A stretch of DNA of 64,000 bases from Rhodopseudomonas_A palustris_F (GCF_000013745.1 NC_007925.1:4650001-4714000), one strand, 5' to 3'; counted from the stretch's first letter, positions 18,448-28,231 are shown. Translations and numbers: made by a program. The notes: generated by a model from the letters alone, not told the origin.

Positions 18448-19554
18448 ATGCGCATCCACATCATCGCCCGCGACATCCAGCGCTTCGACGCGGTCGGAAA
18501 CTTCTGCCGGCAGATCCACGCCTTGCTGCTCGCGCAAGGCTATGACGCGAGCCTCGCCGCGGAGAACTGCCACCCAGACGATCGGGCGCTGATCGCAAAA
18601 ATGCCCGAGACGATCGGCACGATCGGCGCTGACGATCTGGTGATCTTGCATTTCTCGACCGAAGACCCGGCGTTTCCGGCCATCGCGGCACTTCCCTGCG
18701 CCAAGATTCTGTACTTCCACAACATCACTCCGGAGCGCTTCTTCGCCGGCATCGACGAGCGTACCGCGGGACTGGTCCGTCAGGGGCTGCAGCAGCGCCC
18801 GCTCGCGGCGGGCTTCGACGTGCTGATGGCCAATTCGCGTGCCACCGCGCAGGTGCTGCACGACGGCCTTCCGCCGCAGGACCAGCGGCGCATCACTGAG
18901 GCCGCGATCGTCGCCTGTCCGCCGCTGATCGGTGCCGACCGCTGGGACGGCATTGTCGACCAGCCTTCGAACGCCGATGCCGATGCGCGAACCGTTCTCT
19001 ATGTCGGGCGGCTGGTGCCGCATAAGGGCGTGACGCAATTGCTCGACGGCTTTGCGACGCTGGCCGCGCACGATGCCGGCGTCCGCCTGGTCTGCGTCGG
19101 CGGCCCGCCCGACCAAGCCTATGCCGCGGTGCTCTCGGCCCGGATCGCGGCGCTGCCGCCGTCGATCGCGCAGCGCATTGAATTCCTCCACGGGCTATCC
19201 GACGGCGCGCTGAAATCGCTCTACCGCAACGCCGGCGTCTGCGCGTCGATGAGCCGGCACGAGGGCTTCGGCGTGCCGCTGCTCGACGCGCTGTCGTTCG
19301 ACAAGCCGCTGGTGATCAATTCCGAAGCCGGCATGATCGAAACCGCGGGCGATGCCGCGCTCGTCGTCGACGCGTCGGATGCCGAGGCGGTCGCCAATGC
19401 GCTCGCCGCCGCACTCGACGACGAGGCCACGCGCGCGCAGCTCGGCGCGGCGCGGCGCCTGCGCCTGCCGGCGCTGCGTCGCCAGGCCGACGGACACCTC
19501 ATCCTCAACGCCGTGACCCAAGCCAGGACCCTACATCGTGCGCGTATTGTTTAG
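18448..19554 (+). CDS. Glycosyltransferase family 4
   Basis: 368 aa from the ATG at 18448 (MRIHIIARDIQRFDAVGNF); a GTG at 18442 overlapping the previous stop is an alternative. GT-B organisation: VLYVGRLVPHKGVTQLLDGF begins the donor half, and MSRHEGFGVPLLDALSFDKPLVIN carries the E-x7-type donor motif. Cytoplasmic, with substrate unknown. It overlaps the next gene by 17 nt, which fits a tight operon. Confidence 0.88.
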   Translation: MRIHIIARDIQRFDAVGNFCRQIHALLLAQGYDASLAAENCHPDDRALIAKMPETIGTIGADDLVILHFSTEDPAFPAIAALPCAKILYFHNITPERFFAGIDERTAGLVRQGLQQRPLAAGFDVLMANSRATAQVLHDGLPPQDQRRITEAAIVACPPLIGADRWDGIVDQPSNADADARTVLYVGRLVPHKGVTQLLDGFATLAAHDAGVRLVCVGGPPDQAYAAVLSARIAALPPSIAQRIEFLHGLSDGALKSLYRNAGVCASMSRHEGFGVPLLDALSFDKPLVINSEAGMIETAGDAALVVDASDAEAVANALAAALDDEATRAQLGAARRLRLPALRRQADGHLILNAVTQARTLHRARIV

Positions 19555-20524
19555 CACCTATCCGTGGGCGTTCGAGACGCCGGGCGGCGGCGAGATTCAA
19601 CTGCGGAAATACGCCGAGCAGCTGCCGGCGCACGGCGTCGCGGTGCACTTGCACGATCCGTGGCGCGCCAATCTCGGCGACGTCGATCTGATGCATTTTT
19701 TCTCCTGCATCGGCGGCTCGATCCATTTCTGCAATTATGCCCGCCAGCGCGGCCTGCCGCTGGTGATCTCGTCGTCGCTGTGGATCACCGCGGATACCAT
19801 GCATCTCTATCCGATCGACGAAATCCGGGCGCAATTGGCGCTCGCCGACGTCATCGTCACCAATTCCGACACCGAATCCGATCAGTTGGCAAAGTTGCTG
19901 GGCCTGCCGCGCGAGCGCTTCATGGCGGTGATGAACGGGTTCGACAACCGTTTTCTGCAACCGCAGGACCCCGCGCTGTTCCGCAACGCCTTCGGCATCG
20001 AAGGACCGTTCGTACTCAACGTCGGCAACATCGAGCCGCGCAAGAACCAGCTCGGCCTGGTTCGCGCCATGGCCGGTCATCCGCTGCCGCTGGTCCTGAT
20101 GGGCCATCAGCGCGACCCAGCCTACGCCGCCGAGGTGCTCGCCGAAGGCGGCAGCCAGGTGCATTATCTCGGCGCGCTGGACCACGACGAGCCGCGGCTC
20201 GCCTCGGCGTTCGCCGCCTGCGCGGCGTTCGTGCTTCCCTCGACGCTGGAAACCCCTGGGCTGGCGGCGCTGGAGGCGGCCGCGATGGGCGCGCCGCTGG
20301 TGGTCACCTCCGAAGGCTCGACCCGGGATTATTTCGCCGGCTTTGCGCAATATGTCGATCATCGCGATCCCGGCGACATCCGCCGCGGCATCGACCGGGC
20401 GCTGGCGCAGGGACGCGACACGGCGCTGCAGAGCCATGTCGCTTCGCGCTTCAGCTGGCCCGAGGTGACCCGCCATCTGGTCGAGGTCTATGCCGCGGCC
20501 CGGCAACGGCGTTCGGGCCGGTAG
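19538..20524 (+). CDS. Glycosyltransferase family 4
   Basis: 328 aa from a GTG at 19538, inside the end of the previous gene. The N-terminus MRVLFSTYPWAFETPGGGE is strikingly like the glycosyltransferase at 642-1619, with the same PGGGE motif and length. The donor half has VLNVGNIEPRKNQLGLVRAM and PSTLETPGLAALEAAAMGAPLV, in which a Glu pair flanks the usual spacing. The two may be paralogues acting on related acceptors. An 86-nt gap follows before the CapK-like gene. Confidence 0.87.
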   Translation: MRVLFSTYPWAFETPGGGEIQLRKYAEQLPAHGVAVHLHDPWRANLGDVDLMHFFSCIGGSIHFCNYARQRGLPLVISSSLWITADTMHLYPIDEIRAQLALADVIVTNSDTESDQLAKLLGLPRERFMAVMNGFDNRFLQPQDPALFRNAFGIEGPFVLNVGNIEPRKNQLGLVRAMAGHPLPLVLMGHQRDPAYAAEVLAEGGSQVHYLGALDHDEPRLASAFAACAAFVLPSTLETPGLAALEAAAMGAPLVVTSEGSTRDYFAGFAQYVDHRDPGDIRRGIDRALAQGRDTALQSHVASRFSWPEVTRHLVEVYAAARQRRSGR

Positions 20525-20610
20525 CATGCAACGAGGCGCGTCCGCCTTGGTTGCACCGACCGGCCGCTAGGGCTATCACTCGGCCCACCCGAACAGCGAG
20601 GTCTCTCGGA

Positions 20611-21984
20611 ATGCTGCATCAGGCCATCATCAACGGCGTTCGCGGCTTCACAGGCTCGCTGATTTTGTTTCCGATCGCCGAACGCCTGGAAGGCCGCGAC
20701 ATGCGCGGCAAGCAGCGCCAGTTCGCCGCCGAAATGGAACAGCCGTTCGCGGCGCGCCGCGCCCGCTCCTGGGCCGAAACCGTAGACACCGTGCGCTTCG
20801 CCGCCGCCCACGTGCCGTATTATCGCGAGCTGTTCGCACGCATCCATTTCGATCCCGAGGCGCTCGCCCGCGATCCGAAATTCCTCGACGACATTCCGTT
20901 CCTGACCAAGGACATCATACGTGCCGAAGGCGAACGGCTGTTGCGCGACGATCACGCGGCCTTCCGCAAGCATGCCGCCAAGACCGGCGGTTCCACCGGG
21001 CCGTCCGCCGTCATCTATTACGATCAGGACGCCGCCGATTGGTCCTCGGCGGTCACGCGCTATGCGCGCGGCCTGATCGGTGCCGGGCCGATGCGCTCGG
21101 AGCTGCATTTCGCCAGCAAGTTTCCGGAAGAGTTTCCCTGGAAGGCGCGGATGCGCGAACAGGTCAAGTGCCTGTCGAACAACCGCTACAACATTTTCTT
21201 CGCCACCTTCGAGCCGGATGAACTCGACGAGATCTGGCAGCAGATCAGATCGATCCGGCCGCATCTGGTGCACGGTCATCCCTCGACGCTGTACCAACTG
21301 GCGCTGCACGTCGAACAGAAATACGGCAAGGCGAAAGCCTTCAACGTGTTCGAATCCTCCGGTGAGCTGCTGGAGAGCAGGCAACGCGCGGCGATTGCCC
21401 GGGTGTTCGGCTGCGAGGTGATCGATCGTTACGGCCTCGCTGAAATCGGCGTCGTCGCCTATCAGACCGACCCGCAGCGACCGCAAATGCAGGTGTTCGA
21501 TCCGCTGGCCTGGCCGGAGATCATTGCGGCCGAGGGCGGCGTCGATGTGCCGGAGGCCGACGGCGCCAGCAATGGCGAGTTGGTATTCACGGCGCTGAAA
21601 AACCGGATGATGCCGCTGATCCGCTATCGCAGCGGCGATATCGCCGCGCTACGCGAGACGCCCTCCGGCTTCGTAATCGACGGCATGGTCGGGCGCATCC
21701 ACGACGTCATCGAGATCGCCGGCCGCCGGCTGCCGACCCACTACATCCAGGACGTGCTCGACCGCATCGGCGCGGTGAAGGAATTCCAGATCGAAATCCG
21801 CGACGGCCGTCCGCTGTTCCGCGTGGTGCCGGAGCCGGGCGTCGATCAGCAGGCCTTCAGCGAGCGGCTGAAGGGCTGGTGGGGCGACAACATCGACATC
21901 GAGTTCATCGAGTCCACGGCGCTGCATCTGCAAGGCTGGCGCTCGAAATTCCGCCACCTCGTATCGTCTTCCAAGAGCAACTAA
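20611..21984 (+). CDS. CapK-like adenylate-forming enzyme
   Basis: 457 aa, phenylacetate-CoA ligase/CapK branch of the ANL superfamily. The AMP-binding loop KTGGSTGPSAVIYY is near residue 130, ESSGELLESRQ and DRYGLAEIG give the motif near residue 275, and MMPLIRYRSGDIAAL and GRIHDVIEIAGRRL complete the fold. CapK homologues occur in capsule and O-antigen loci, where an acyl or amino acid is thought to be activated for attachment to the glycan. The deacetylase gene follows after 6 nt. Confidence 0.87.
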   Translation: MLHQAIINGVRGFTGSLILFPIAERLEGRDMRGKQRQFAAEMEQPFAARRARSWAETVDTVRFAAAHVPYYRELFARIHFDPEALARDPKFLDDIPFLTKDIIRAEGERLLRDDHAAFRKHAAKTGGSTGPSAVIYYDQDAADWSSAVTRYARGLIGAGPMRSELHFASKFPEEFPWKARMREQVKCLSNNRYNIFFATFEPDELDEIWQQIRSIRPHLVHGHPSTLYQLALHVEQKYGKAKAFNVFESSGELLESRQRAAIARVFGCEVIDRYGLAEIGVVAYQTDPQRPQMQVFDPLAWPEIIAAEGGVDVPEADGASNGELVFTALKNRMMPLIRYRSGDIAALRETPSGFVIDGMVGRIHDVIEIAGRRLPTHYIQDVLDRIGAVKEFQIEIRDGRPLFRVVPEPGVDQQAFSERLKGWWGDNIDIEFIESTALHLQGWRSKFRHLVSSSKSN

Positions 21985-21990
21985 TCGGCC

Positions 21991-23550
21991 ATGATCTATC
22001 TCCTCGCCGACAGCCGTGACGCGGTCACGACCGAACTCGTGCAGCGCGCTTTCGAACGCTCATTTACCCGAGGCCAGGTCCGGTTGATCGATTGCACCGA
22101 CGCGATCACCGCGAAGGCCCCCGTGGTGATTGCGCTCGCGCCGGACGAAGCGCTGGCGACGGACTTGCAGCGCGTCGTCAGCCAGGGCGGCAAACTCCTC
22201 CTGCTTGGAAAGCTCGGGCCGCGGCTCGCCGCACTGGCCGGCGTCACCGTCGCCGAGGCTTCCCCCGATCTCGCCGCCGCGGCCGTCAGCGCGCCAGCGC
22301 CGAGTTACGCCACCGCGCAGAGCCGCGCGGCGCTGCGCTATGCCCGGACCGGGCTTGGCGCGGCCTCCCCGCTGCACGACCGCCGGCTTTGCCGATTCGA
22401 TTTCACCAACGAATGGAACAATCTCGGTTACGGCCGGATCGGCATCGGGCCAGACCGCTGGTCGATCGGCCAGCTCGCGAGCCATTGCGACCAGGTGATC
22501 GCCGAGCTTACGCTGGACGACTTCGCCTCGCCCGGCGCCGCGGTGACGCTGCGCGATTGGCCTGCAGGCGCGGTGCTGTGGTTCGCCCGTCCGGTCGGCC
22601 CGATCGACGGGCCGGATTGGGCCGTAGTCGAGCGCTTCATTGCCGATTACCGCGCGGCAGAGCTGAGCTGCCGGCCGTTCCTGCGCGACATTCCGCACGG
22701 CTACGGCGCCGCGGTGACGATGCGGCTCGACTGCGACGAGGACATCGCCTCGGCCCGGCCGTTGCTGGAGCTGTACCGCGACCGCGGCCGGCCGCTGTCG
22801 CTCGCCATCAAGACCGACCAGCCGTGCAACCCGGCGCATCTCGCGCTGATCGGGGATCTGCGCGCCGCCGGCGGCTCGATCCTGTCGCATTCGGTGAGCC
22901 ATGCGCCGAATTGGGGCGGCTCGGCGGAAGCCGCCGAGCGCGAGGCGCGCGACTCCAAGTCCTATCTCGAGAGCCGCATCGATGGCCTGACGGTGCGCTA
23001 TGCGGTGTCGCCGTTTCACCAGAACCCGACCTATGTGCCGGCCGCGCTGGCCCGCGCCGGCTATGACGGCTTCGTCGGCGGCATCATCGCCAACGATCCG
23101 GAATACATGATGGCGCGCGCCGGGCAGCCGCCGTTCAGCCCCGAGCAGATCATTTCGCACACCCAGGGCTGCATGCTGCACGGCGATTGCATGCTGAGCG
23201 AGGGCGACCCGCTGCGGATGTTCAAGACCGCGTTTTCCCTGGCCCGCGACGGCGGGCAGTTCTTCGGCTACCTCGATCATCCGTTCTCCGAACGCTACGC
23301 CTATGGCTGGGCCAGCGAACCGGCGCGGGTCGCGGCGCATGGCGACTTCCTCGACTACATCGAGCAGAATGCCGGCGACGGACCGCTGTTGTTCGTCAAC
23401 GAAGACACCGCGCTTGATTTCATCAAGGGCAAGGCAGCCGCGGAGATTGCCTTCGACGAGGCATCGGACAGCTATCGGGTCAGCGCGACGGAAGCTGCCG
23501 GCTTACCGTTGTCGATCGGCTTTCGCGGCCGGGTCGTAGCGGCGCGATGA
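21991..23550 (+). CDS. Polysaccharide deacetylase family protein (CE4)
   Basis: 519 aa. The NodB-homology domain occupies roughly residues 240-400. Motif 1 is MRLDCDEDIAS, with the two metal-site Asp positions, and motif 2 is LSHSVSHAP with the His pair. The first 230 residues are a separate Ala-rich, Rossmann-like region of unknown role. No signal peptide is obvious, so action may be cytoplasmic. It overlaps wecB by 4 nt (ATGA). Removal of N-acetyl groups next to a UDP-GlcNAc epimerase gene suggests an amino-sugar glycan. Confidence 0.85.
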   Translation: MIYLLADSRDAVTTELVQRAFERSFTRGQVRLIDCTDAITAKAPVVIALAPDEALATDLQRVVSQGGKLLLLGKLGPRLAALAGVTVAEASPDLAAAAVSAPAPSYATAQSRAALRYARTGLGAASPLHDRRLCRFDFTNEWNNLGYGRIGIGPDRWSIGQLASHCDQVIAELTLDDFASPGAAVTLRDWPAGAVLWFARPVGPIDGPDWAVVERFIADYRAAELSCRPFLRDIPHGYGAAVTMRLDCDEDIASARPLLELYRDRGRPLSLAIKTDQPCNPAHLALIGDLRAAGGSILSHSVSHAPNWGGSAEAAEREARDSKSYLESRIDGLTVRYAVSPFHQNPTYVPAALARAGYDGFVGGIIANDPEYMMARAGQPPFSPEQIISHTQGCMLHGDCMLSEGDPLRMFKTAFSLARDGGQFFGYLDHPFSERYAYGWASEPARVAAHGDFLDYIEQNAGDGPLLFVNEDTALDFIKGKAAAEIAFDEASDSYRVSATEAAGLPLSIGFRGRVVAAR

Positions 23551-24680
23551 CTAACACCAAGAAGATCATGGTGGTGTTCGGTACGCGGCCCGAGGCCATC
23601 AAGCTCGCGCCGGTGATCGCGGCGCTGCAAGCCCGCCCGCGTCAGTTCGACACCGTGGTCTGCTCCTCCGGGCAGCATCGCGAAATGTTGCTGCAGACGC
23701 TGGAGACGTTCGGCATTCAGCCGCAGATCAACCTCGACGTCATGCGCCCCGACCAGACCCTGCCGGATCTGACCGCGCTGCTGATTTCACGGCTGACCGC
23801 GACGCTTGCTGCGGAGCGGCCGGATCGCGTCATCGTCCAGGGCGACACCACCACGGCGTTCGCCGCCGCGTTGGCCGGCTATTATGCCCGGGTGCCCGTC
23901 GCGCATGTCGAGGCCGGGCTGCGCTCGCACGACCGGCACAATCCGTTTCCGGAAGAGATCAACCGCCGGCTGATCAGCGCGATCGCCGATCTGCATTTTG
24001 CGCCGACGCAAGGCGCCGCGGACGCGCTGCGCGCCGAGGCGATCGCCCAGGCCACGATCCATGTCACCGGCAACACCATCGTCGATGCCTTGCTGGCGCT
24101 GCGCGGCCGGCTCGAGACGCCGGACGGCCTCGCCCTTGTGCCGGCCGCGATCCGCGGCTTCGGCACCGATGGGCAACCGCTGATCCTGGTGACCTGCCAT
24201 CGTCGCGAGAGCTTCGGCGACGATCTCGCGGCGATCTGCCGCGCGCTGAAGCGCATCGCGCTCGGCCACCCCGATCATCGCATCGTCTTTCCGGTGCACC
24301 TCAACCCCAACGTCCGCGCCCAGGTGATGCCGCTGCTCGGCGACACGCCGAACATCGCGCTGCTGGAGCCGGTGAGCTACCCGTCGCTGGTCTATCTGCT
24401 GTCGCGCGCGGTGCTGGTGCTGTCGGATTCCGGCGGCATTCAAGAGGAGGCGCCGAGCTTCGGCGTGCCGATCCTGGTGCTGCGCTGGAAGACCGAACGG
24501 CCGGAGGGCGTCGCCGCCGGCGTCGCGCAGCTGGTCGGCGCCGACGAGGAGCTGATCGTCGACCGCGCCGGCGCCTTGCTGGCGCAAGCCGGCGATCGCG
24601 GCGCGGCGGTGATCGCCAATCCCTATGGCGATGGCCGCGCCAGCGAACGGATCGCCGACATCCTGGCGAGCGCGTCATGA
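23547..24680 (+). CDS. wecB: UDP-N-acetylglucosamine 2-epimerase (non-hydrolysing)
   Basis: 377 aa, standard length. It interconverts UDP-GlcNAc and UDP-ManNAc. Family blocks in order: GTRPEAIKLAPVI, GQHREML, VQGDTTTAFAAAL, VEAGLRSHDRHNPFPEE, TGNTIVDALL, TCHRRESFG and SDSGGIQEEAPSFG. Overlaps its neighbours by 4 nt on both sides, so expression is coupled. Implies ManNAc or a derivative such as ManNAcA in the polymer, although no wecC-type dehydrogenase is visible in the window. Confidence 0.94.
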   Translation: MTNTKKIMVVFGTRPEAIKLAPVIAALQARPRQFDTVVCSSGQHREMLLQTLETFGIQPQINLDVMRPDQTLPDLTALLISRLTATLAAERPDRVIVQGDTTTAFAAALAGYYARVPVAHVEAGLRSHDRHNPFPEEINRRLISAIADLHFAPTQGAADALRAEAIAQATIHVTGNTIVDALLALRGRLETPDGLALVPAAIRGFGTDGQPLILVTCHRRESFGDDLAAICRALKRIALGHPDHRIVFPVHLNPNVRAQVMPLLGDTPNIALLEPVSYPSLVYLLSRAVLVLSDSGGIQEEAPSFGVPILVLRWKTERPEGVAAGVAQLVGADEELIVDRAGALLAQAGDRGAAVIANPYGDGRASERIADILASAS

Positions 24681-25873
24681 CGACACGGCGCGCCGACGTC
24701 GTGATGTTCTCGACGGCCGATTGGGCGTCGCAGTACTGGACCAACAAGCAGCACACCGCTGCGCATCTCGCCGCGCGCGGCCATCGCGTGCTCTATGTCG
24801 AAACCGTGGGGCTGCGCCGCCCCGGCCTCAACAGCATGGACGTCGGGCGGATCTGGGCGCGGCTGCGGCGCGGTCTGAAGCCGATCGCGGAAGTGCGCGA
24901 CAATCTGTGGGTGCTGTCGCCGCTCACCGTGCCGCTCGGTCAGCGCTATGCGCCGATCGCCGCATTCAACCGCTGGCAGTTGCGGGCGCGGATCGGCGGC
25001 TGGCTGCGCAAACACCGCATCGGCCGGCCGCTGATCTGGACCTATCACCCCTACATGCTGGAGGCGGCCGAGGCGCTCGATCCCTCGGCCATGGTCTATC
25101 ATTGCGTCGACGATATCGGCGCGGTGCCGGGCGTCGACCGCGCCGCCTACGACGCCGCCGAACAGCGGCTGTTGCGGCGCGTCGATCTGGCCTTCACCAC
25201 CAGCGGGCATCTGCAGCAGCGCTGCGCCGCCATCGCCGGCGAGCGCGCCCGTTACTTCGGCAATGTCGCCGATATCGACCATTTCGCCACCGCGCGCGGC
25301 AACATCGATCTGCCGCCGGAACTCGCCGCGATTCCGCGGCCCAGGCTCGGCTATGTCGGGGTGATCTCCGACTTCAAGATCGATCTGGAACTGTTGCAGA
25401 CGCTGGCCGTGGCCCATCCCGATTGGCATTTCGTCTTCATCGGCGACGAACGCGAGGGCCAGCACAGCGACGTCGTGACGCGCATGGCGCAGCTGTCGAA
25501 CGTGCATTTTCTCGGCTGGCGATCCTATCAAGACCTGCCGCGTTATCTTGCCGGCTTCGATGTCGGCCTGCTGCCGCAGCTGATCAACGACTACACCCGC
25601 GCGATGTTTCCGATGAAGTTCTTCGAATACCTCGCAGCCGGACTTCCAGTCGTCGCCACCCCGCTGCCGGCGTTGCGCGACCTTGCCGCGGTTCACGGCA
25701 TCGGCGCCGATACAGCAACGTTTGCGCAGGCGATTTCCGCAGCTCTCGATGGCCGCGGGCCGCAGCCGCTACCGATCGACGACCCGCTGCTACAGGCCAA
25801 TTCCTGGGACGCGCGGCTCGACCAGATGTTGGCAATGATCGAGGCAACCTCGGCCGCGTCGCCGCGCGGTTAG
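24677..25873 (+). CDS. Glycosyltransferase family 4-like
   Basis: 398 aa. The N-terminal half has FSTADWASQYWTNKQHTA and MVYHCVDDIGAVPGV, a pattern of the group that includes teichuronic-acid-type transferases. The C-terminal half has RLGYVGVISDFKIDLELL, FIGDE and PMKFFEYLAAGLPVVATP, the donor-binding block. Cytoplasmic. Last gene of the operon starting at 17486, followed by a 289-nt gap. Confidence 0.86.
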   Translation: MTTRRADVVMFSTADWASQYWTNKQHTAAHLAARGHRVLYVETVGLRRPGLNSMDVGRIWARLRRGLKPIAEVRDNLWVLSPLTVPLGQRYAPIAAFNRWQLRARIGGWLRKHRIGRPLIWTYHPYMLEAAEALDPSAMVYHCVDDIGAVPGVDRAAYDAAEQRLLRRVDLAFTTSGHLQQRCAAIAGERARYFGNVADIDHFATARGNIDLPPELAAIPRPRLGYVGVISDFKIDLELLQTLAVAHPDWHFVFIGDEREGQHSDVVTRMAQLSNVHFLGWRSYQDLPRYLAGFDVGLLPQLINDYTRAMFPMKFFEYLAAGLPVVATPLPALRDLAAVHGIGADTATFAQAISAALDGRGPQPLPIDDPLLQANSWDARLDQMLAMIEATSAASPRG

Positions 25874-26162
25874 CGACGTCGCCTTCGTCGTTGTTGCAGG
25901 AGTCTGGGCGCGCCCACCATCCTTCGACATCGGCTCTTGACGGTGCCGGAGCAACATTACAGGATGTCCAGCCTTAGTGGATTAATTTCGTATTTGAGCT
26001 CGTGCATACCGCCGAACCTGCCACACCGAAAAGTATCGCCGCCGGCGGCAGGCTGCACGATCATCAATCGACCTATTGCTGGTCGATCTGCCCGACGCCG
26101 TTCTCTCGACGAACAACAGTTCTGTTCCGCTTCGCGCTCACGTCCTCCAATTCAAGAACCCC

Positions 26163-27029
26163 ATGACCAATCTTCCGAACGATTTCGATGCGAGTTTCTA
26201 TCGGCTCCAATATGCCGACTTGGCCGATCTGTCGGATGCCGATCTGGCCAATCATTGGACGCGGCATGGCGCGTCGGAAGGACGATCGGCTGCGGCGGAT
26301 TTCGTGCGAGCGGACCTCATCGCGTGGATTGGAGATCGCCCTGCGCTTGAAATCGGGCCGTTCACCACCCCGACGCTGCGTGGCGGCAAGGTTCGGTATT
26401 TCGACGTCGCCGACCGCGACGCCTTGCTGATCAGAGCGCGCGAGATCGGGCACCCGGCGACCGATCCGGTGGACATCGATTATTTCCATCCGACCGGGGA
26501 TCTGTCGGTCATTCCCGACACCTTCGACATCGTCTTCAGCTCGCACTGCATCGAACATCAGCCGGATCTCGTCAGGCATCTCGTGCAGGTGGAGGCGCTG
26601 CTCAACGCGCAGGGAGCCTATGCGCTGGTGATCCCGGACAAGCGATTTTGCTTCGATCACTTTGTCGCGGAAAAAACCATCGCCGACGTTCTCCAGGCGC
26701 ATTCGGAACGACGGATGACCCACACGCTGAAGAGCGTGATCGAAGCGCGCGCCCTCACCTCGCACAATATTCCGGCGAAGCATTGGAGCGGCGAGCATTC
26801 GGTTCCGATCATCGCGCTCGAGCCCGACGCCGTGCAGCGCGCGGTCAAGGAGTTCGAGGCCGCCAACGGCGGCTATATCGACGTTCACGCCTGGCAGTTC
26901 ACCCCGATCGGCTTTCGCGCCATCGTGGATCAACTGAACAGGCTCGGGCTGATCCGACTGAAGGCCGAGCGCGTCTTCGCCACGCCGCACGGATGCTTCG
27001 AGTTTTGCGCAGTGCTGCGGCTGGACTGA
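26163..27029 (+). CDS. Class I SAM-dependent methyltransferase with N-terminal glycan-locus module
   Basis: 288 aa from the ATG at 26163; the frame is open to a TTG at 26076 but that extension looks noncoding. Residues about 8-42 (FDASFYRLQYADL to HWTRHGASEGR) match the FDxxYY...HYLxxG module of the 846-aa fusion. The rest is a Methyltransf_11-like domain: LEIGPFTTPTLRGG, VRYFDVADRDAL and FSSHCIEHQPDLVRHL. Probably methylates a sugar, perhaps as chain terminator or side modification. A TTGACG lies at 25937-25942 upstream. Confidence 0.82.
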   Translation: MTNLPNDFDASFYRLQYADLADLSDADLANHWTRHGASEGRSAAADFVRADLIAWIGDRPALEIGPFTTPTLRGGKVRYFDVADRDALLIRAREIGHPATDPVDIDYFHPTGDLSVIPDTFDIVFSSHCIEHQPDLVRHLVQVEALLNAQGAYALVIPDKRFCFDHFVAEKTIADVLQAHSERRMTHTLKSVIEARALTSHNIPAKHWSGEHSVPIIALEPDAVQRAVKEFEAANGGYIDVHAWQFTPIGFRAIVDQLNRLGLIRLKAERVFATPHGCFEFCAVLRLD

Positions 27030-27100
27030 TCTGCGATATCAAGACGCATCGGCAACTGACGAAGGCGCCGCGACGTCGCAAGAAACGTCGTGCAGCGCGA

Positions 27101-28231
27101 TCATCCTCGTCTTGCGTCATACACCTCGCGGTAGATGGCGCGGACCCTCGCGCAGAACCTTGCGTGGTCGAATTGCTCGCGCGCCCGCGCCTGCGCCGCG
27201 CGGCCGAGGCGCTCGGCCAGCTCCGGATCATCGAGGACGGCGTTGATCGCGCTGGCGAGCGCGGCGGCGTCGCGCGGCGGCACCGTCAGCGCCTCCAGGC
27301 CATGGCGCGCCACCAGCGGCACCGCGGTCGGCAACGCCGTGTTGACGATCGGCAAGCCGGCCGCCATCGCCTCGAGCTGGGAAATGCCGAAGGTTTCCGC
27401 GGCCGTCACCGAGGGGAAGGCGAACACCCGCGCCGCGCGCAAATGCACCCGCACCTCCTCCGCCGACAGATAGCCGGCGAAGGTCACGCGATTGGAGACG
27501 CCGGCATCGGCTGCGATCTGTGCGAGACGTTCGCGCTCCGCGCCGGTGCCGACGATGCTGAGATGGCCATCGATTCGGGGCAGAGCCGCGAGCAGAACGT
27601 CGAAGCCCTTGTAGGGCACCAGCCGGCCGAGCGCCACGATCAGCCGCGGATGGCGACGCCGCAGCGCCTCGGCGCGCGCGCAGCCATCGGCACCGAGCGT
27701 CGCCCATGCCGCGGCATCGACGCCGAACGGCACCGCTTCGCATTTGGCGAGATGCGGCCGCAGCAACGCCGAGTTCTGCGCGATGATCTGGTCGGACACG
27801 ATGATGCGGTCGGCACGGGCGAGCGTGGCCCGCGTCAAGGGCGCCAGCGCCCCCGCCAGCAACCGACGGCCGAGGATCTCGGCGTGCCAGTGCACCACCA
27901 CGCCGACATGGTCGGGAACGGCGAGCGCGCCGATGTCGTTGAGCGGAAACGGCGCATGCAAGGCGACGACGTCGGCCTTGCGGATCGCCCACGCCAGCGC
28001 CAGCGGAAATTGCGGCGCGATCGGCATGCCGAACAGGTTGCCGAGCGAGGCCACCGCGCGGCTCGGCACGCCGTCGAACGCGGTGCTCTGCCCGAGCCCG
28101 CGCATCCCGCGCGCCACCAGAATTTCGCTGCGAAGATCCTCCTCGCCCGCCGCGGTGAGCAGCGCGATGACCGCCGCGACACCGCCGTCGACGTCCGGGC
28201 GGTAGGCCTTGTAGGCATGCAGCACGCGCAT
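27101..28231 (-). CDS. Glycosyltransferase family 4
   Basis: 376 aa from the ATG at 28231 (MRVLHAYKAYRPDVDGGV); the frame is open further upstream but that part is not GT-like. The PDVDGG acceptor-side motif, VPFGVDAAAWA, IVALGRLVPYKGFDVLLAAL and FPSVTAAETFGISQLEAMAAGLPIV (donor-site Glu pair) make a typical GT4. Convergent with the methyltransferase and divergent from rfbC across 160 nt. Confidence 0.88.
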   Translation of the reverse strand: MRVLHAYKAYRPDVDGGVAAVIALLTAAGEEDLRSEILVARGMRGLGQSTAFDGVPSRAVASLGNLFGMPIAPQFPLALAWAIRKADVVALHAPFPLNDIGALAVPDHVGVVVHWHAEILGRRLLAGALAPLTRATLARADRIIVSDQIIAQNSALLRPHLAKCEAVPFGVDAAAWATLGADGCARAEALRRRHPRLIVALGRLVPYKGFDVLLAALPRIDGHLSIVGTGAERERLAQIAADAGVSNRVTFAGYLSAEEVRVHLRAARVFAFPSVTAAETFGISQLEAMAAGLPIVNTALPTAVPLVARHGLEALTVPPRDAAALASAINAVLDDPELAERLGRAAQARAREQFDHARFCARVRAIYREVYDARRG

